Source: Clostridioides difficile
GTDB lineage: Bacteria; Bacillota; Clostridia; Peptostreptococcales; Peptostreptococcaceae
Length of the DNA: 64,000 nucleotides
Assembly: GCF_001299635.1 (NCBI RefSeq)
Contig: NZ_JRHN01000047.1
Location: 124,001-188,000, forward strand
Direction: 5' to 3'
The notes under the pieces were generated by a model. The model was not told the origin of the DNA. It made no database searches and saw only the letters and a program-made list of their open reading frames with translations. Position 1 is the first letter of the stretch; each line of letters begins with the position of its first letter. Positions 24,509-34,626 of the stretch are shown here, one piece after another. Both the position numbers and the translations under genes were made by a program.

Positions 24509-27109
24509 TTATAAATCTAATAATATTGAAATAACATCAAAAGGTGCTATTTCATACACTTGTTGTTCTTGTAATTCTTCTATTGCATTTACTATTTTCC
24601 CGTTTCTACTTTTAAATATTTGTTCATCTAATATCATTTTCTTACTAGTTGGATTTTCCAATCTTATTACAAATTTTTCTTTACTATAGTAAGAAAGGTA
24701 ACATGCTGACACAAGATAGTTCTCTGGTAAAGATATTATTTCCAATTCTCTACTTACAGATTTTTCAATGATAGATTTTTGAATCTTATTATCTATACGA
24801 TACAAAAAGAAATTGTAGTCCTGTAATTGATAATTTACACATTCCTGTAGATAATTGTGAGTTAAACTTGCAACTTCTAATTCATCAAATGGTTTAGAAT
24901 TCATGTATACTGCAAATGAAAACTCTACCTCTTTAAGAATTTGGGCTTTATCAGTTTTAATTCTTATATGACCTTTTTTAGTCGTATCACCAGAAGCACG
25001 TCCTGGTCTATATAATAAGTCAGGCTTCCCTAATTCATCTGTAGTGGCAAGTAAAGTCAGTGCAATTTCATCTTCGATATGTTGATATTCTTTTATTCCT
25101 CTAGTAAATACAGTACAACTTCTATTTTGATTTGTTAGTGTAATATTACTTTCTAAAGGCTCTAAATCTATAGGCATCTCATTATAAATTTTTTCCCAGT
25201 TGTCAACAACTCCATTTTCTCTTGTTATATATCCAAATGGTAATGATGCTATATTTTTGTTATCCTTTATATCAGTTTTTAGATGAACACGTAATCTATG
25301 ATTGTGTATTGTATTATCAACATAAAGTTTTACTTCTATTAATGGACTTTCCTTTACTAAAGTAATACTAGCTTTTACACTTAATTTTCCATTAAGGTTT
25401 TTATTTTTCCTATCTTCTAATGTAAGTGGTAGTAAAGTGATACCTTCAACCATTATTTTTTCATATCCTATAACTTTTTCTGTAGATACTTTATTAAATG
25501 AAAGTTTGATATCTTCATCATCTTTTAATGGAGAAAAATCATAAGTATCTCCTGCATTTCCACTGTCTCTTAATGTTAAAAAATTTGATATATAAGTGCC
25601 ATCTTTAAGCTGTAAATTTAAGCTTCCATCTTCATACATTATTTTATAATTATCATTAGATATAAATGTATCATTAGATTCATTAAGTACCAACATTTCC
25701 TTATCACTTGATTCAAAACTAACAACCTTATATCCAAGTGCAGGAAGCTGTATATTTATTCTTATTTTTAATATATAATAACCTGGCTCTTCAATAAATA
25801 TATTACCAGCAGGTGTCTCTTCTAATATATTTTCTCTCGATTTAACATAAGTTTCTTCAATTATAGTGGCATCTAAATTATCTTTAAAACAAATATTTTT
25901 ACTATCACTTACAACCTGTATCTCTTTATATCCATTAAAACTTTTAGCTTCTGTATTAAATATTAAAATATCATTTTTAGATAATTTAAGCCCTTCCGAA
26001 ATTTTTTTAACAATAGTATTTTCAATACTATCACATATTTCGTTTGCTTCTCTTATACGATGAAGAATATCCTCTGTCACAGTATCAGTTACACATCCAG
26101 CCAAACTATCATGTGCTTGTCCTTCTAAAAGTTTTTTCCATGTATTTATCAATAACTGATTGCTTATTTCAATCTTACTCTTTTTGGCAATTACTAATAG
26201 TGGTTCTATCCTTTTAATCAACTTATTTTCTAGTTTATCACAGGCTAATTTTATATCTATTCTACTAGAACCAATTGATTTATGTATTCTCGCAAGCACT
26301 GGCTCTCTAAATTCACCCCTATAACTTTCTAGTGACTCTATAGATTTTACATACTTCAAAAACGCTTGATATGAGCTTGTTATATATGAATATTTTCCTA
26401 TATCATTAATCTCTTTAACTTTGTTTTTAAAATCACCAATTATATTCAATTGGTCATTTCCTGAAGGTATTAGTACTTCATCTACATCACTATAAGATTT
26501 GATAAAATCAATTGCAGGGTCTAAACGTCCATTTACATACTTTGATGAAGGTTCTAAAAGCATACCTGTTCCATATCCATGTGGCATATTTACAGCATAT
26601 ATATAACTTTCACCATTTAGACTTTTCCACTTAAAGTATGGTGATTGAACCTGTTTACCAAGATGTATCCCTCTCCAAAAGAATATATTGTCAAGACCTA
26701 CATGTTTTAATAAGACAGGCATTTGTGCATTAAATCCAAATGTATCTGGCAAATATCCAATTCTCATATACTTACCATATTTTTTACTTTCAAAAATACC
26801 AATCATTAAATTTCTTAAAATAGACTCTCCTCTAGCAAAGAATGCATCTGTTTGAGTAAACCATGGTCCAATATGCAGTCTATCTTCCTTTATTAGTTTT
26901 TTGATGATTTCTATTTTTTCTCTATGTAGTTGTACATAGTCATCCAAAATAGAAAGTTGGCCATCAAGTACAAAACTTACATCTGTATTACGTTCTAGTT
27001 CATCAATTATATCTGTAAATAGTTGTTCACTAAGTACTAATGCATCCCCAGAAGTAAAATACCATTCTCTATCCCAGTGTGTATGATTAACAATATGTGC
27101 TTTTATCAT
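24509..27109 (-). CDS. mngB: Alpha-mannosidase, GH38 (MngB-like)
   Basis: This 866-residue protein is a GH38 glycosidase. Zinc-binding residues appear in VNHTHWDREWYF near the N-terminus and in GQAHDSLAGC. The nucleophile aspartate is expected in YLPDTFGFNAQMP, and an FFWRGIHLG segment follows. The central and C-terminal beta domains of the family are present. It is the last gene of an operon with fructose-family PTS components. In E. coli the same pairing (MngA PTS, MngB mannosidase) takes up 2-O-alpha-mannosyl-D-glycerate as its 6-phosphate and cleaves it to mannose-6-phosphate and glycerate. An equivalent role is inferred. No signal peptide is seen, which suits a cytoplasmic enzyme. Confidence 0.9.
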   Translation of the reverse strand: MIKAHIVNHTHWDREWYFTSGDALVLSEQLFTDIIDELERNTDVSFVLDGQLSILDDYVQLHREKIEIIKKLIKEDRLHIGPWFTQTDAFFARGESILRNLMIGIFESKKYGKYMRIGYLPDTFGFNAQMPVLLKHVGLDNIFFWRGIHLGKQVQSPYFKWKSLNGESYIYAVNMPHGYGTGMLLEPSSKYVNGRLDPAIDFIKSYSDVDEVLIPSGNDQLNIIGDFKNKVKEINDIGKYSYITSSYQAFLKYVKSIESLESYRGEFREPVLARIHKSIGSSRIDIKLACDKLENKLIKRIEPLLVIAKKSKIEISNQLLINTWKKLLEGQAHDSLAGCVTDTVTEDILHRIREANEICDSIENTIVKKISEGLKLSKNDILIFNTEAKSFNGYKEIQVVSDSKNICFKDNLDATIIEETYVKSRENILEETPAGNIFIEEPGYYILKIRINIQLPALGYKVVSFESSDKEMLVLNESNDTFISNDNYKIMYEDGSLNLQLKDGTYISNFLTLRDSGNAGDTYDFSPLKDDEDIKLSFNKVSTEKVIGYEKIMVEGITLLPLTLEDRKNKNLNGKLSVKASITLVKESPLIEVKLYVDNTIHNHRLRVHLKTDIKDNKNIASLPFGYITRENGVVDNWEKIYNEMPIDLEPLESNITLTNQNRSCTVFTRGIKEYQHIEDEIALTLLATTDELGKPDLLYRPGRASGDTTKKGHIRIKTDKAQILKEVEFSFAVYMNSKPFDELEVASLTHNYLQECVNYQLQDYNFFLYRIDNKIQKSIIEKSVSRELEIISLPENYLVSACYLSYYSKEKFVIRLENPTSKKMILDEQIFKSRNGKIVNAIEELQEQQVYEIAPFDVISILLDL

Positions 27110-27194
27110 TTAATCTCCTCTGTTCCTTGTCTTTTATATTTAAATCCAAAACTAATATTTAATACCTTATCTAGCATAAGATTTATATTGAATT

Positions 27195-28295
27195 TTAAGA
27201 TTCCCACTCTGCTTCATCAAAATCATCTTCTTCAAATTCATCATCTTCAATTACTGGATTTCCACGTAATACTATAACTAGACCAGCCACAATTGCTGTT
27301 CCAACTGCTATTGATAATATATACATTGGCCAGTTCTCTACTGTAAACCACCCGTAAAATCCACTAATTGGAGTTGCATTTACTGAACCTAGACCAACTG
27401 CCATAGCTGAAGCAATTGCTGTTCCAATTACACATGAAGGTATTACTTTTAATGGAGATTCTACTGCAAAAGGAATAGCCCCTTCACTTACTCCAATTAG
27501 CCCCATTATAAGAGATGATTTACCTGCTTCACGTAACTGCTTATTATACTTCTGTTTTGCTAATATAGTAGCAAGGCCCAATCCTAATGGTGGTATAACA
27601 ATTCCCACCATTGCAGCAGTATTAGGTGCATAAATTCCACTTGTTAATAATGCAAGTGATGTTGTTAAAGCTGCTTTATTAACTGGTCCACCTAAGTCAA
27701 CTGCCATCATAGCTCCAATAATAGCTGCCATTAATATCTGATTTGTACCTGATAATCCATTTAACCAATTTTCTAATCCAGTATTTAATGTAGCAAAAGG
27801 AATACCTATCACATAATTGATTAATACAACAGTGATTAACGTACCAAATACTGGTACTATGAATATTGGTACTATTGAAGCTGCTGATTTTGGTAGTTTA
27901 ACATGATTTTTAATAAATAAACATGTATATCCTGCTATTAAACCAACTGCTAAAGCTCCTAAAAATCCTGCTCCTATATCCTTAGCAATCATACCTCCAA
28001 CAAGACCTGGTACAATGGCTAATTTGTCAGCTATAGAAAATCCTATAAATGCAGCAATTACAGGAAACATTAATCCTAAGGCAGTGCCTCCAAAACCATC
28101 TAAATCATGCAATAGTCTAACAATACTACTAGCACTTTCTGCATATTTAGCATCCCATATATCTGGTATGTTATAGAAAGAACCTCCCACACGAGATATT
28201 GCCATTATCATAGCACCTGCAATTACCAATGGAATCATATATGAAATTCCTGTTAAGACATGCTTTTTTAACTCAGAGACTATCTTTTTTAACAT
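27195..28295 (-). CDS. PTS fructose-family EIIC
   Basis: I start at the ATG at 28295 because GGAGGG lies 7 nt upstream; an in-frame GTG at 28310 overlaps that site. The 366-residue membrane protein begins LKKIVSELKKHVLTGISYMIPLVIAGA, a typical fructose-family EIIC start. It includes GLIAGYT, MMAVDLGGPVNKAA and GVSEGAIPFAVESPLKV, the sugar-binding and translocation motifs. It ends in an unusual acidic tail rich in Glu and Asp. It moves the sugar across the membrane during phosphorylation by EIIB. EIIA, EIIB and EIIC are separate genes here, whereas in MngA they are fused. Confidence 0.92.
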   Translation of the reverse strand: MLKKIVSELKKHVLTGISYMIPLVIAGAMIMAISRVGGSFYNIPDIWDAKYAESASSIVRLLHDLDGFGGTALGLMFPVIAAFIGFSIADKLAIVPGLVGGMIAKDIGAGFLGALAVGLIAGYTCLFIKNHVKLPKSAASIVPIFIVPVFGTLITVVLINYVIGIPFATLNTGLENWLNGLSGTNQILMAAIIGAMMAVDLGGPVNKAALTTSLALLTSGIYAPNTAAMVGIVIPPLGLGLATILAKQKYNKQLREAGKSSLIMGLIGVSEGAIPFAVESPLKVIPSCVIGTAIASAMAVGLGSVNATPISGFYGWFTVENWPMYILSIAVGTAIVAGLVIVLRGNPVIEDDEFEEDDFDEAEWES

Positions 28296-28310
28296 TATAT
28301 TTCCCTCCAC

Positions 28311-28631
28311 TTATTTATTGTCAATTAACTTTAGTGCATCATTTATTACTTTTTCTGCGTCCTTTATAGGTGCATTAACTGGTACTTCTAATATTTCTTT
28401 CCCTTCAAAACGTTCAGCATTTCTAACTTTAGTGTCTACTGCAAATATTACTACTTCTGCAATTTGTGCATCCTTTTCAGTTAATTCATTATCTATCCCT
28501 GTAGCTCCTTGTGTTTCAACTTTTATAAGGTGTCCCATTTTTTTTGAAGCTTTCTTTAATGCTTGTGCTGCCATATATGTATGTGCAACTCCTGTCGCAC
28601 ATGCTGTTACTGCTATGATTTTTCTTTTCAT
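28311..28631 (-). CDS. PTS fructose-family EIIB
   Basis: The 106-residue protein carries the phosphorylated cysteine C11 in ITACATG-type context (AVTACATGVAHTYMAAQAL) and the later VIFAVDTKV. It transfers phosphate from EIIA to the incoming sugar. It lies between eiiA (stop 3 bp upstream) and eiiC. Confidence 0.93.
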   Translation of the reverse strand: MKRKIIAVTACATGVAHTYMAAQALKKASKKMGHLIKVETQGATGIDNELTEKDAQIAEVVIFAVDTKVRNAERFEGKEILEVPVNAPIKDAEKVINDALKLIDNK

Positions 28632-28633
28632 CT

Positions 28634-29092
28634 CTACATATCTCCTTCATTAAATATATTAATTATTTCTTGCTCTGAATTAGCTAATTTTAGTGCATCC
28701 ACATTGTCATCATCCATAAGCTTAGTGGCCAATTTAGATAATAATACAAGATGATTACTATCCTTATCAATATCACTTATAGCCAGTAAGAAAATACTAT
28801 CTACTGGTTTTTCATCTAAAGCGTCCCACTCAATCTTATTTTTAGTTCTTGCAAATACTATAGAAGATTGCTTGACAGCATTGCTTTTCCCATGAGGAAT
28901 AGCAATCCCATTACCAATACCTGTAGTTGCATGTTCTTCTCTTTCTAAAACAGACTTAACATATTCTTCTTTGTTATCTACAATTCCATTTTTAACAAAT
29001 ATGCTACTCAATTCTTTTATTGTTTCCTCTTTTGTAGTTGTAGCAAGATTAAAAACAATTTGCTCTTTTTTTAATACATCTGATATTTTCAC
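28634..29092 (-). CDS. PTS fructose/mannitol-family EIIA
   Basis: The 152-residue protein has the phosphohistidine H67 in GNGIAIPHGKSNAVK, followed by VFARTKNKIEWDALDEKPVD. It accepts phosphate from HPr. The start is GTG at 29092; the last base of the regulator stop codon is the first base of this GTG, so translation is probably coupled. GGAGGAG lies 8 nt upstream. Confidence 0.93.
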   Translation of the reverse strand: MKISDVLKKEQIVFNLATTTKEETIKELSSIFVKNGIVDNKEEYVKSVLEREEHATTGIGNGIAIPHGKSNAVKQSSIVFARTKNKIEWDALDEKPVDSIFLLAISDIDKDSNHLVLLSKLATKLMDDDNVDALKLANSEQEIINIFNEGDM

Positions 29093-31062
29093 TATATATT
29101 CTCCTCCATTAGCAAATCGTACACTTCTTTTGGTGAAGTTGCACTTAATATGTCATCTATATTTTTTTTATTGTCAATGAAGTCATAAAAAACTTCATAT
29201 ATTTCATCAAGCTCTAAGTTTTTGTCATTTTCTAATGAAATAAAGAAAATAACTTCTACCTTTTCATTTCCCCATGTAATAGGATTTTTTAAAGTTGCAA
29301 TAGATATATTAGATTTTTTAATATAACTAGGATTAGCATGAGGTGTAGCTATAGATTGAAAAGAGGTGTAAGATAAACTTTCTCTCTCAATTGCACTCTC
29401 AGCGATTCCATCTCTTGCAAAACCTTTTTTTATCAAATTATCTGTTATACATTTAATTACATCTTCATAATTTAAAGCTTCAATATTTAATAGAATATTT
29501 TCTTTAAAGATTAGGTTTTTAAAAGATTTATATTTTTTAGAAGTATTCCCTGAAACATTTTGTATATTTTTTTCCAATGTTCTTATATCACTTTCATTTA
29601 AAATAGGGCTAACTATTATTGTAGGAATCGTCTCTAACTCTAAATAAATAGTACTTATCACCAAATCTGCATCAATTTTACTAGATACTAATTCTTGTAC
29701 AGAAAGTATCTTTTCAATTTTTATCATAGGAAAGTATTTTTTTATCCTTGCAGATAATAATCTGGATGAACCTAGACCTGTACTACATACTAGAACAACT
29801 CTAACATTTTGTGGAAGTTCTTTCACTCTTTCCCTAAAAGCTTCAAAATGTAGCGCTATATAAGCACATTCATCATCATTTATCCTAATATCATATATAA
29901 ATTCAATTACCTTCTTTAAATCCAAAGCCTGTTCAAATGATAAAGAAAAGTTTTGCTTTATTGTATTTACATATGGATTTTTAATACTAAGACCGTATTT
30001 CAATCTATTTATTGATGAATGTACATGTGAAGTTAGTCCATCAATCAAATCTTTGTCGTAAGCTGTCTCATACAATGTATTTTTAATAATTTCTCGAAGA
30101 TTTGAGATATTATTTGTATTTGTCTCATAGTGATTATCTGACGTATCTTTTAGTTCAGTAGTATCTCTATGTTGGTCAGATGCTACTAGATGTAAATTTA
30201 TATATCCAATTTCAGATTTTGGCAATAGTATAGAAAACTTTTGCTCTAATTGTTTTGCTAAATAAGTTGTATTTGACATTTGATTATTTTCAATATTACC
30301 AACATACAAGCTTTCTTCTATATACTCACCTTTTCTAATCCTCTCTACAGCTATGGCTAAATGGATAACTAATGACTGAAATTCATAATCAGAAAACTCA
30401 AAATTTCTTTCTCTGCTGAAATTCCTAAGAATGTCAATGATTATAGATAAATCATCTTCAGAAAAAATACCATTTACATCTGCTTGTATTTTTTCAAAGG
30501 CCTGATAAAAGCTTTCCTGTTCTTGCTTAATATACCAGTTTCTGCTCCAAAATTTATGTATAAACTTAGCAGTAAGTTGCCTTTTATCTCTTTCACTTAT
30601 ATCCAATTTTATTCCTTTACTAGGTTTTTTATATATAGATACTCCTTCATTTTTTAGCAATTTTTCAACCTCAGCTAAATCTCTTTCAATAGTTCCACGA
30701 CTTATATATAATTCGTCAGAGATTTGTTGTATAGTGATATAATCATTACTTTTCAACAATATTGAATATATATATATTACTCTCTCCTCTCTAGTTGTAG
30801 GAATTTGACTTCCTTTATTATCTAGGTAAGGAAGTATTTTTTTCAAATCTCCATCAATATAAACACCTATTTTAGGTTTTCTCACTAAAGAAAGACCTAT
30901 CTTTTTGAGCACTGCTTCTACTTCTTTAAGAGATTTTGAAACTGTTTTTTCTGAGACATCTAAATCATCTGCTATTTCTTTGACAGTTGTATGACCTTCT
31001 TTTAATAAAAACTTTATTATTCTAATTTCACGATTTTGAATCATATCAGTTAACATTTTCAA
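29092..31062 (-). CDS. PRD-containing transcriptional activator with EIIB- and EIIA-like domains (ManR/MtlR type)
   Basis: The 656-residue protein has two N-terminal HTH segments (HTTVKEIADDLDVSEKTVSK and ITIQQISDELYISRGTIERDL, within the first 130 residues). Two PTS regulation domains follow (about 170-400). An EIIB-Bgl-like domain (VVLVCSTGLGSSRLLSARI, near 430) and a C-terminal EIIA domain with the phospho-site SIATPHANPSYIK complete it. Such regulators bind DNA and are switched by phosphorylation from HPr and the cognate EIIB, so they activate the operon when its sugar is imported. It is first in the operon. Start is TTG at 31062 (5 nt after AAGGAG) or ATG at 31056. Confidence 0.92.
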   Translation of the reverse strand: MKMLTDMIQNREIRIIKFLLKEGHTTVKEIADDLDVSEKTVSKSLKEVEAVLKKIGLSLVRKPKIGVYIDGDLKKILPYLDNKGSQIPTTREERVIYIYSILLKSNDYITIQQISDELYISRGTIERDLAEVEKLLKNEGVSIYKKPSKGIKLDISERDKRQLTAKFIHKFWSRNWYIKQEQESFYQAFEKIQADVNGIFSEDDLSIIIDILRNFSRERNFEFSDYEFQSLVIHLAIAVERIRKGEYIEESLYVGNIENNQMSNTTYLAKQLEQKFSILLPKSEIGYINLHLVASDQHRDTTELKDTSDNHYETNTNNISNLREIIKNTLYETAYDKDLIDGLTSHVHSSINRLKYGLSIKNPYVNTIKQNFSLSFEQALDLKKVIEFIYDIRINDDECAYIALHFEAFRERVKELPQNVRVVLVCSTGLGSSRLLSARIKKYFPMIKIEKILSVQELVSSKIDADLVISTIYLELETIPTIIVSPILNESDIRTLEKNIQNVSGNTSKKYKSFKNLIFKENILLNIEALNYEDVIKCITDNLIKKGFARDGIAESAIERESLSYTSFQSIATPHANPSYIKKSNISIATLKNPITWGNEKVEVIFFISLENDKNLELDEIYEVFYDFIDNKKNIDDILSATSPKEVYDLLMEENI

Positions 31063-31221
31063 ATTTACTCCTTCCCTTTGTTTTTATTTTAATGGAAAAT
31101 GTTTTTCTAAAAAACTACTAATATTTCCTTATTAAATACGGTAATTTTGATGTATTGAATACTTTAATTTTAGATGATAAATTAAAAACTGTCTAAATTT
31201 AATATGAAAGGAAATAACCTA

Positions 31222-32076
31222 ATGCTGACAATAATTATTGCTTTGCTTCCTGTAATGGGATGGGGATTGATGCCTATAGTTGCGAATCTTAAAAAAAGTT
31301 CTCCTTATGAACAACTTTTAGGTACATCTATAAGTGCGTTTATATTTTCCACTATAATAACTTTGGTTATGCATCCTGAGATTACATTTTTTTCATTCTT
31401 TGTAAGTATGATTTCTGGGATATTCTGGAGTTTAGGACAACTAATGCAGTTTAAAGCAATTCAAATTACTAGTGTATCTAAAGTAATGCCAATTTCAAAT
31501 GGTTCACAATTGACTTTTACAACACTATTAGCTGTACTCTTATTTAATGAGTGGACTAGTTCTAAAATGTTCTTGATTGGTTCTTCATCGATATTATGTA
31601 TAGTACTTGGCATACTTCTTACAAACTATCAAACAAAAAAATCTACTGACAACAATATGTTAAAATGTGTAGGAGTTGTATTATTATCTTCTTTATTTTT
31701 AGCATTATATGTTGTAACTAATCAAATATTTTCAATCGAAGGATATAGAATTATATTACCTCAATCTGTGGGTATGTTGATAACTTCATTTATTATTGTG
31801 AAGTATTTTTCTAAAGAAATTGTATATAAGGAAAATGTTTTATTTAATTTAATTACTGGAGTACTATGGTCAATAGCAAATTTAGGTATGTTTATAACAA
31901 CTAATACATTTGGGGTTACAATAAGTTTTTCTATTTCCCAAAGTTGTGTGATAGTAGCCACTTTAGGAGGTATTATATTCTTTAAAGAGAAGAAAAATAA
32001 AAAAGAATGGTTTTCTATTTTTCTTGGCATAATATTAATCATGTCTGGTGTCCTTATGCTGAGTATTATAAAATAA
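31222..32076 (+). CDS. GRP/GlcU-family sugar permease (DMT superfamily)
   Basis: I place the start at 31222, where AAAGGAA lies 9 nt upstream; the ATG at 31204 precedes that site. The 284-residue protein has about ten helices and the glucose/ribose-permease pattern LLPVMGWGLMPIVANL, ISGIFWSLGQLMQFKAIQ, VSKVMPISNGSQLTFT and a second-half repeat GVLWSIANLGMF. The family mediates proton-coupled uptake of glucose or ribose. It is divergent from the mannosidase/PTS operon and could import a related sugar, but no shared regulatory site is evident. Confidence 0.87.
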   Translation: MLTIIIALLPVMGWGLMPIVANLKKSSPYEQLLGTSISAFIFSTIITLVMHPEITFFSFFVSMISGIFWSLGQLMQFKAIQITSVSKVMPISNGSQLTFTTLLAVLLFNEWTSSKMFLIGSSSILCIVLGILLTNYQTKKSTDNNMLKCVGVVLLSSLFLALYVVTNQIFSIEGYRIILPQSVGMLITSFIIVKYFSKEIVYKENVLFNLITGVLWSIANLGMFITTNTFGVTISFSISQSCVIVATLGGIIFFKEKKNKKEWFSIFLGIILIMSGVLMLSIIK

Positions 32077-32151
32077 CTATTTATTTGTTTGAACAATTTT
32101 ATTTATATATTTAGAGTTAATTGTATTATTAAAAATTAATTATACAATTAA

Positions 32152-32185
32152 AGCCTGTAAATTTAGTTTTTAAAATTTACAGGCT
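32152..32185. terminator. Bidirectional terminator
   Basis: AGCCTGTAAATTT and AAATTTACAGGCT form a perfect 13-bp stem with an 8-nt loop, between the convergent sugar permease and C_GCAxxG_C_C genes. Confidence 0.85.
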
Positions 32186-32194
32186 ACTATAATT

Positions 32195-32662
32195 CTAGTT
32201 AATCTTAAGTTTTTCATCTTCAACAAGTTTATTTGCAACCCACTCTGTGACTTGACCTGTTATTTTAATACAGTGTTCTTTTCTTTCAGGAGACATAAAG
32301 TTATCACCATCCCACTTCTTTGTAATAACTCTACAACATGTTGCACCATACTCTTTCTTAATATAATCATGTAAATCCTTAGCATATTCAAACATCTTTG
32401 GATTCATAGTTTCACCATGAACTCTTCCATATACAATACCTAAAGCCATTTCACCTCCAGATATTGCTCCACAAAGACATTGTGCTTTTCCAAGTCCTAT
32501 TGGAAATCCTGATGCTAACTTAGTTATCTCGGGGTTCAAAGGTTGTCCTAAAGCATCATTTATTGTTTGAAGAACTGCTTCAGAACAAAAAAACTCTCCT
32601 TTTCTAAAGTATTCTTCTGCTATTGCTCTAACCTCTTTTACATATTCCTCTTTTGTTTTCAT
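32195..32662 (-). CDS. C_GCAxxG_C_C family redox-associated protein
   Basis: The ATG at 32662 follows TTGGAGG by 7-8 nt; the in-frame TTG at 32677 is part of that site. The 155-residue protein has the family cysteine series: FFCSEAVLQ, GKAQCLCGAISGGEMALG, GATCCRVITKKWDG and KEHCIKITG. Members are linked to redox enzymes and metal or selenium metabolism, but no activity is established. It may bind a metal or heme-like cofactor through the cysteines. It is downstream of and parallel to the TDT transporter gene, with a 105-bp gap. Confidence 0.85.
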   Translation of the reverse strand: MKTKEEYVKEVRAIAEEYFRKGEFFCSEAVLQTINDALGQPLNPEITKLASGFPIGLGKAQCLCGAISGGEMALGIVYGRVHGETMNPKMFEYAKDLHDYIKKEYGATCCRVITKKWDGDNFMSPERKEHCIKITGQVTEWVANKLVEDEKLKIN

Positions 32663-32767
32663 TTGTTTATCCTCCAATAAAATTAAGCTAAATTAAATTT
32701 CTAAAATTCATATCACTTTCATCCATTGATATTAATATCTTTACTAAATACGTATATTTAATAATTT

Positions 32768-33700
32768 TTATTTAGCTTTAGATGTAGTTTCTGATTTACT
32801 AAGATATATAATAAATAAAACTAAAACATACAAAATAATCACTGTAGCTATTATCTCTTCTAGTTTAGAAACATATAAAATCCAACTTACAGGATGGCCT
32901 GATTTAGTTAGATAACCATTCATTAGTTTCATACCCATTGCACTTATTGCCATAGGGAATGTAAATGCAGCAAAACTTGGATAAAAAGGCAATCTTAATA
33001 ATTTTGGTAAATACCCCAAAACTATAATATAAAATACAATCGAAAGTATAAATAACAAGTATAATATTACACTATTCTTATCTGAAAAAGAATTAATATA
33101 TCCAGACAATAGTAATGACCCTGGTGCAGCTAATATAGCTATACTTGGTAAAGATGGTTCAGGCATTTCCTTGATTATCCACACTCTTTTTAAAACTACT
33201 GGTATAAGAACTATATAAGATATAAATCCTATCCAAAAAGCAACTTTACCTATTAAAAACTGATTAAATGCTGGTGCTGTAACACTTGCTGCAACTATCC
33301 CGACATAGACTATATACCAAGATGGAAATACTGCTTTTATTGAAAATTTAACTAAGAATTTCTTACTAAATAAGATTATCAACACAATATGACCTACGAC
33401 TCCGATGCTCCAAATTACAATACCTAATTCTAAAGATAATGGTTTTACATATGTAGCAAATATCATCGTTGCCATTGTTATAGTTGGAAATGTACTTGAT
33501 ATTAAGGGGTTTTCTAATTGCTCTTTAACACCCTTTTTTAGTAATACTATTTTGACTATGTAAATTGCATATAAAACAAATCCTATAAATCCAATTACAT
33601 TACGTAATGATTCACTATAAGATTGTAATAAGTTACCTAAAGTAAATATTGATAAAATCAGACTTGCAATAGGTATAGGATATTTTTTTAAAAAATTCAA
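32768..33700 (-). CDS. TDT/TehA-family transporter
   Basis: The 310-residue protein is almost entirely hydrophobic with about ten helices: PIPIASLILSIFTLGNLL at the start, FPTITMATMIFATYVKPL, FPSWYIVYVGIVAASVTAPAFN and FPMAISAMGMKLMN. The proline-rich helix starts and fold order match the tellurite-resistance/dicarboxylate transporter family, related to the anion channel SLAC1. Substrates in the family are C4-dicarboxylates, sulfite or anions; none can be assigned here. Confidence 0.85.
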   Translation of the reverse strand: MNFLKKYPIPIASLILSIFTLGNLLQSYSESLRNVIGFIGFVLYAIYIVKIVLLKKGVKEQLENPLISSTFPTITMATMIFATYVKPLSLELGIVIWSIGVVGHIVLIILFSKKFLVKFSIKAVFPSWYIVYVGIVAASVTAPAFNQFLIGKVAFWIGFISYIVLIPVVLKRVWIIKEMPEPSLPSIAILAAPGSLLLSGYINSFSDKNSVILYLLFILSIVFYIIVLGYLPKLLRLPFYPSFAAFTFPMAISAMGMKLMNGYLTKSGHPVSWILYVSKLEEIIATVIILYVLVLFIIYLSKSETTSKAK

Positions 33701-33748
33701 ATTCTACCTCCTTTGTTACTAAGTTATTTGTATTTTTAATTATATCAA

Positions 33749-33783
33749 AAAAATGGTCAAGTTGACATATTGTGACCATTTTT
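33749..33783 (-). terminator. Terminator of the QueG-like gene
   Basis: AAAAATGGTCA and TGACCATTTTT form a perfect 11-bp stem with a 13-nt loop and T runs on both strands. It lies about 100 bp beyond the Fe-S gene and 49 bp before the TDT start. It could also influence TDT transcription. Confidence 0.7.
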
Positions 33784-33884
33784 CTTATATAGAAAATATC
33801 TATTAAGTTTAATTTCATTATTATAAGTATCTATATGCTTAATATATTAAGGCGATTGGTTTATTTATTTAATATCTAGTAGAC

Positions 33885-34559
33885 TTATTTCTGGTTTGCA
33901 TATTTTAATGACCATGGACAACTCATCATACACTTCAATACACAAAAACACTTTGAAATATCAATAAGAGACTCTCTTTTACCTGGCAGAGCCCACTCAT
34001 TTCCATGTATAGCTTTTGCAGGACAGTTTTCTACACAAATATTACAATCTGAACACTTTGAATCTATTAAAGGATATCTTCCAACAGAAATTGGAGCATC
34101 TGTAAGCACAGTACACATGCTAAAAGCACAACCATATTCCTCAGTTATAAACAAATTATTTTTTCCCATAAATCCAAGACCACTAATATTTGCTATTGTC
34201 TTATGTGGTAAAGTACTAATACCTGATTGCATTGTTGGATTAATATAACCCTTTTCAGAATATCCATGTTCTAGATTATTTTTTTCTGATTGAGAATAAG
34301 CTTTATAACCTTTATCTTGAATATATTTTGAAATCCAATCAGCTAACGCTTCTACTTTCTCCTCTTTTTCTAGGAAGTCATCACTATCTGTAGGTAAGTT
34401 ATTATATATATCTGTAACGAATTTTTTTGATAATCCTATACAAAATAAAATTGCTTTAGAAAAACCATGTGTTTGACTTGCTGGAAATTCAGATATATCA
34501 ATAAAACGAACAATATCTACACCTTTACTGTGTAAAATACATTTCAATTCATTATTCAT
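33885..34559 (-). CDS. QueG-like iron-sulfur protein (epoxyqueuosine reductase related)
   Basis: The 224-residue protein has a C-terminal ferredoxin-like module: CSDCNICVENCPAKAIHGNEW (about 178-198), then CFCVLKCMMSCPWS. The central segment SGISTLPHKTIANISGLGFMGKNNLFITEEYG resembles the QueG fold around its cobalamin site. It is shorter than true QueG (about 380 residues) and lacks the HEAT-repeat domain, so it is probably a relative with another reductase role. It is encoded 67 bp after a DUF2087 regulator on the same strand, suggesting control by that protein. Confidence 0.82.
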   Translation of the reverse strand: MNNELKCILHSKGVDIVRFIDISEFPASQTHGFSKAILFCIGLSKKFVTDIYNNLPTDSDDFLEKEEKVEALADWISKYIQDKGYKAYSQSEKNNLEHGYSEKGYINPTMQSGISTLPHKTIANISGLGFMGKNNLFITEEYGCAFSMCTVLTDAPISVGRYPLIDSKCSDCNICVENCPAKAIHGNEWALPGKRESLIDISKCFCVLKCMMSCPWSLKYANQK

Positions 34560-34626
34560 ATTTAACTCCTTCCAGAATTAACAAAGTAAAAATAATATTA
34601 TATATTGGTAGACTTTGCCATTAGCA

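Noticed and set aside
33633-33818. 61-residue frame overlapping the TDT start
   Set aside because: No ribosome-binding site; it runs through the terminator at 33749-33783 and the real TDT start.
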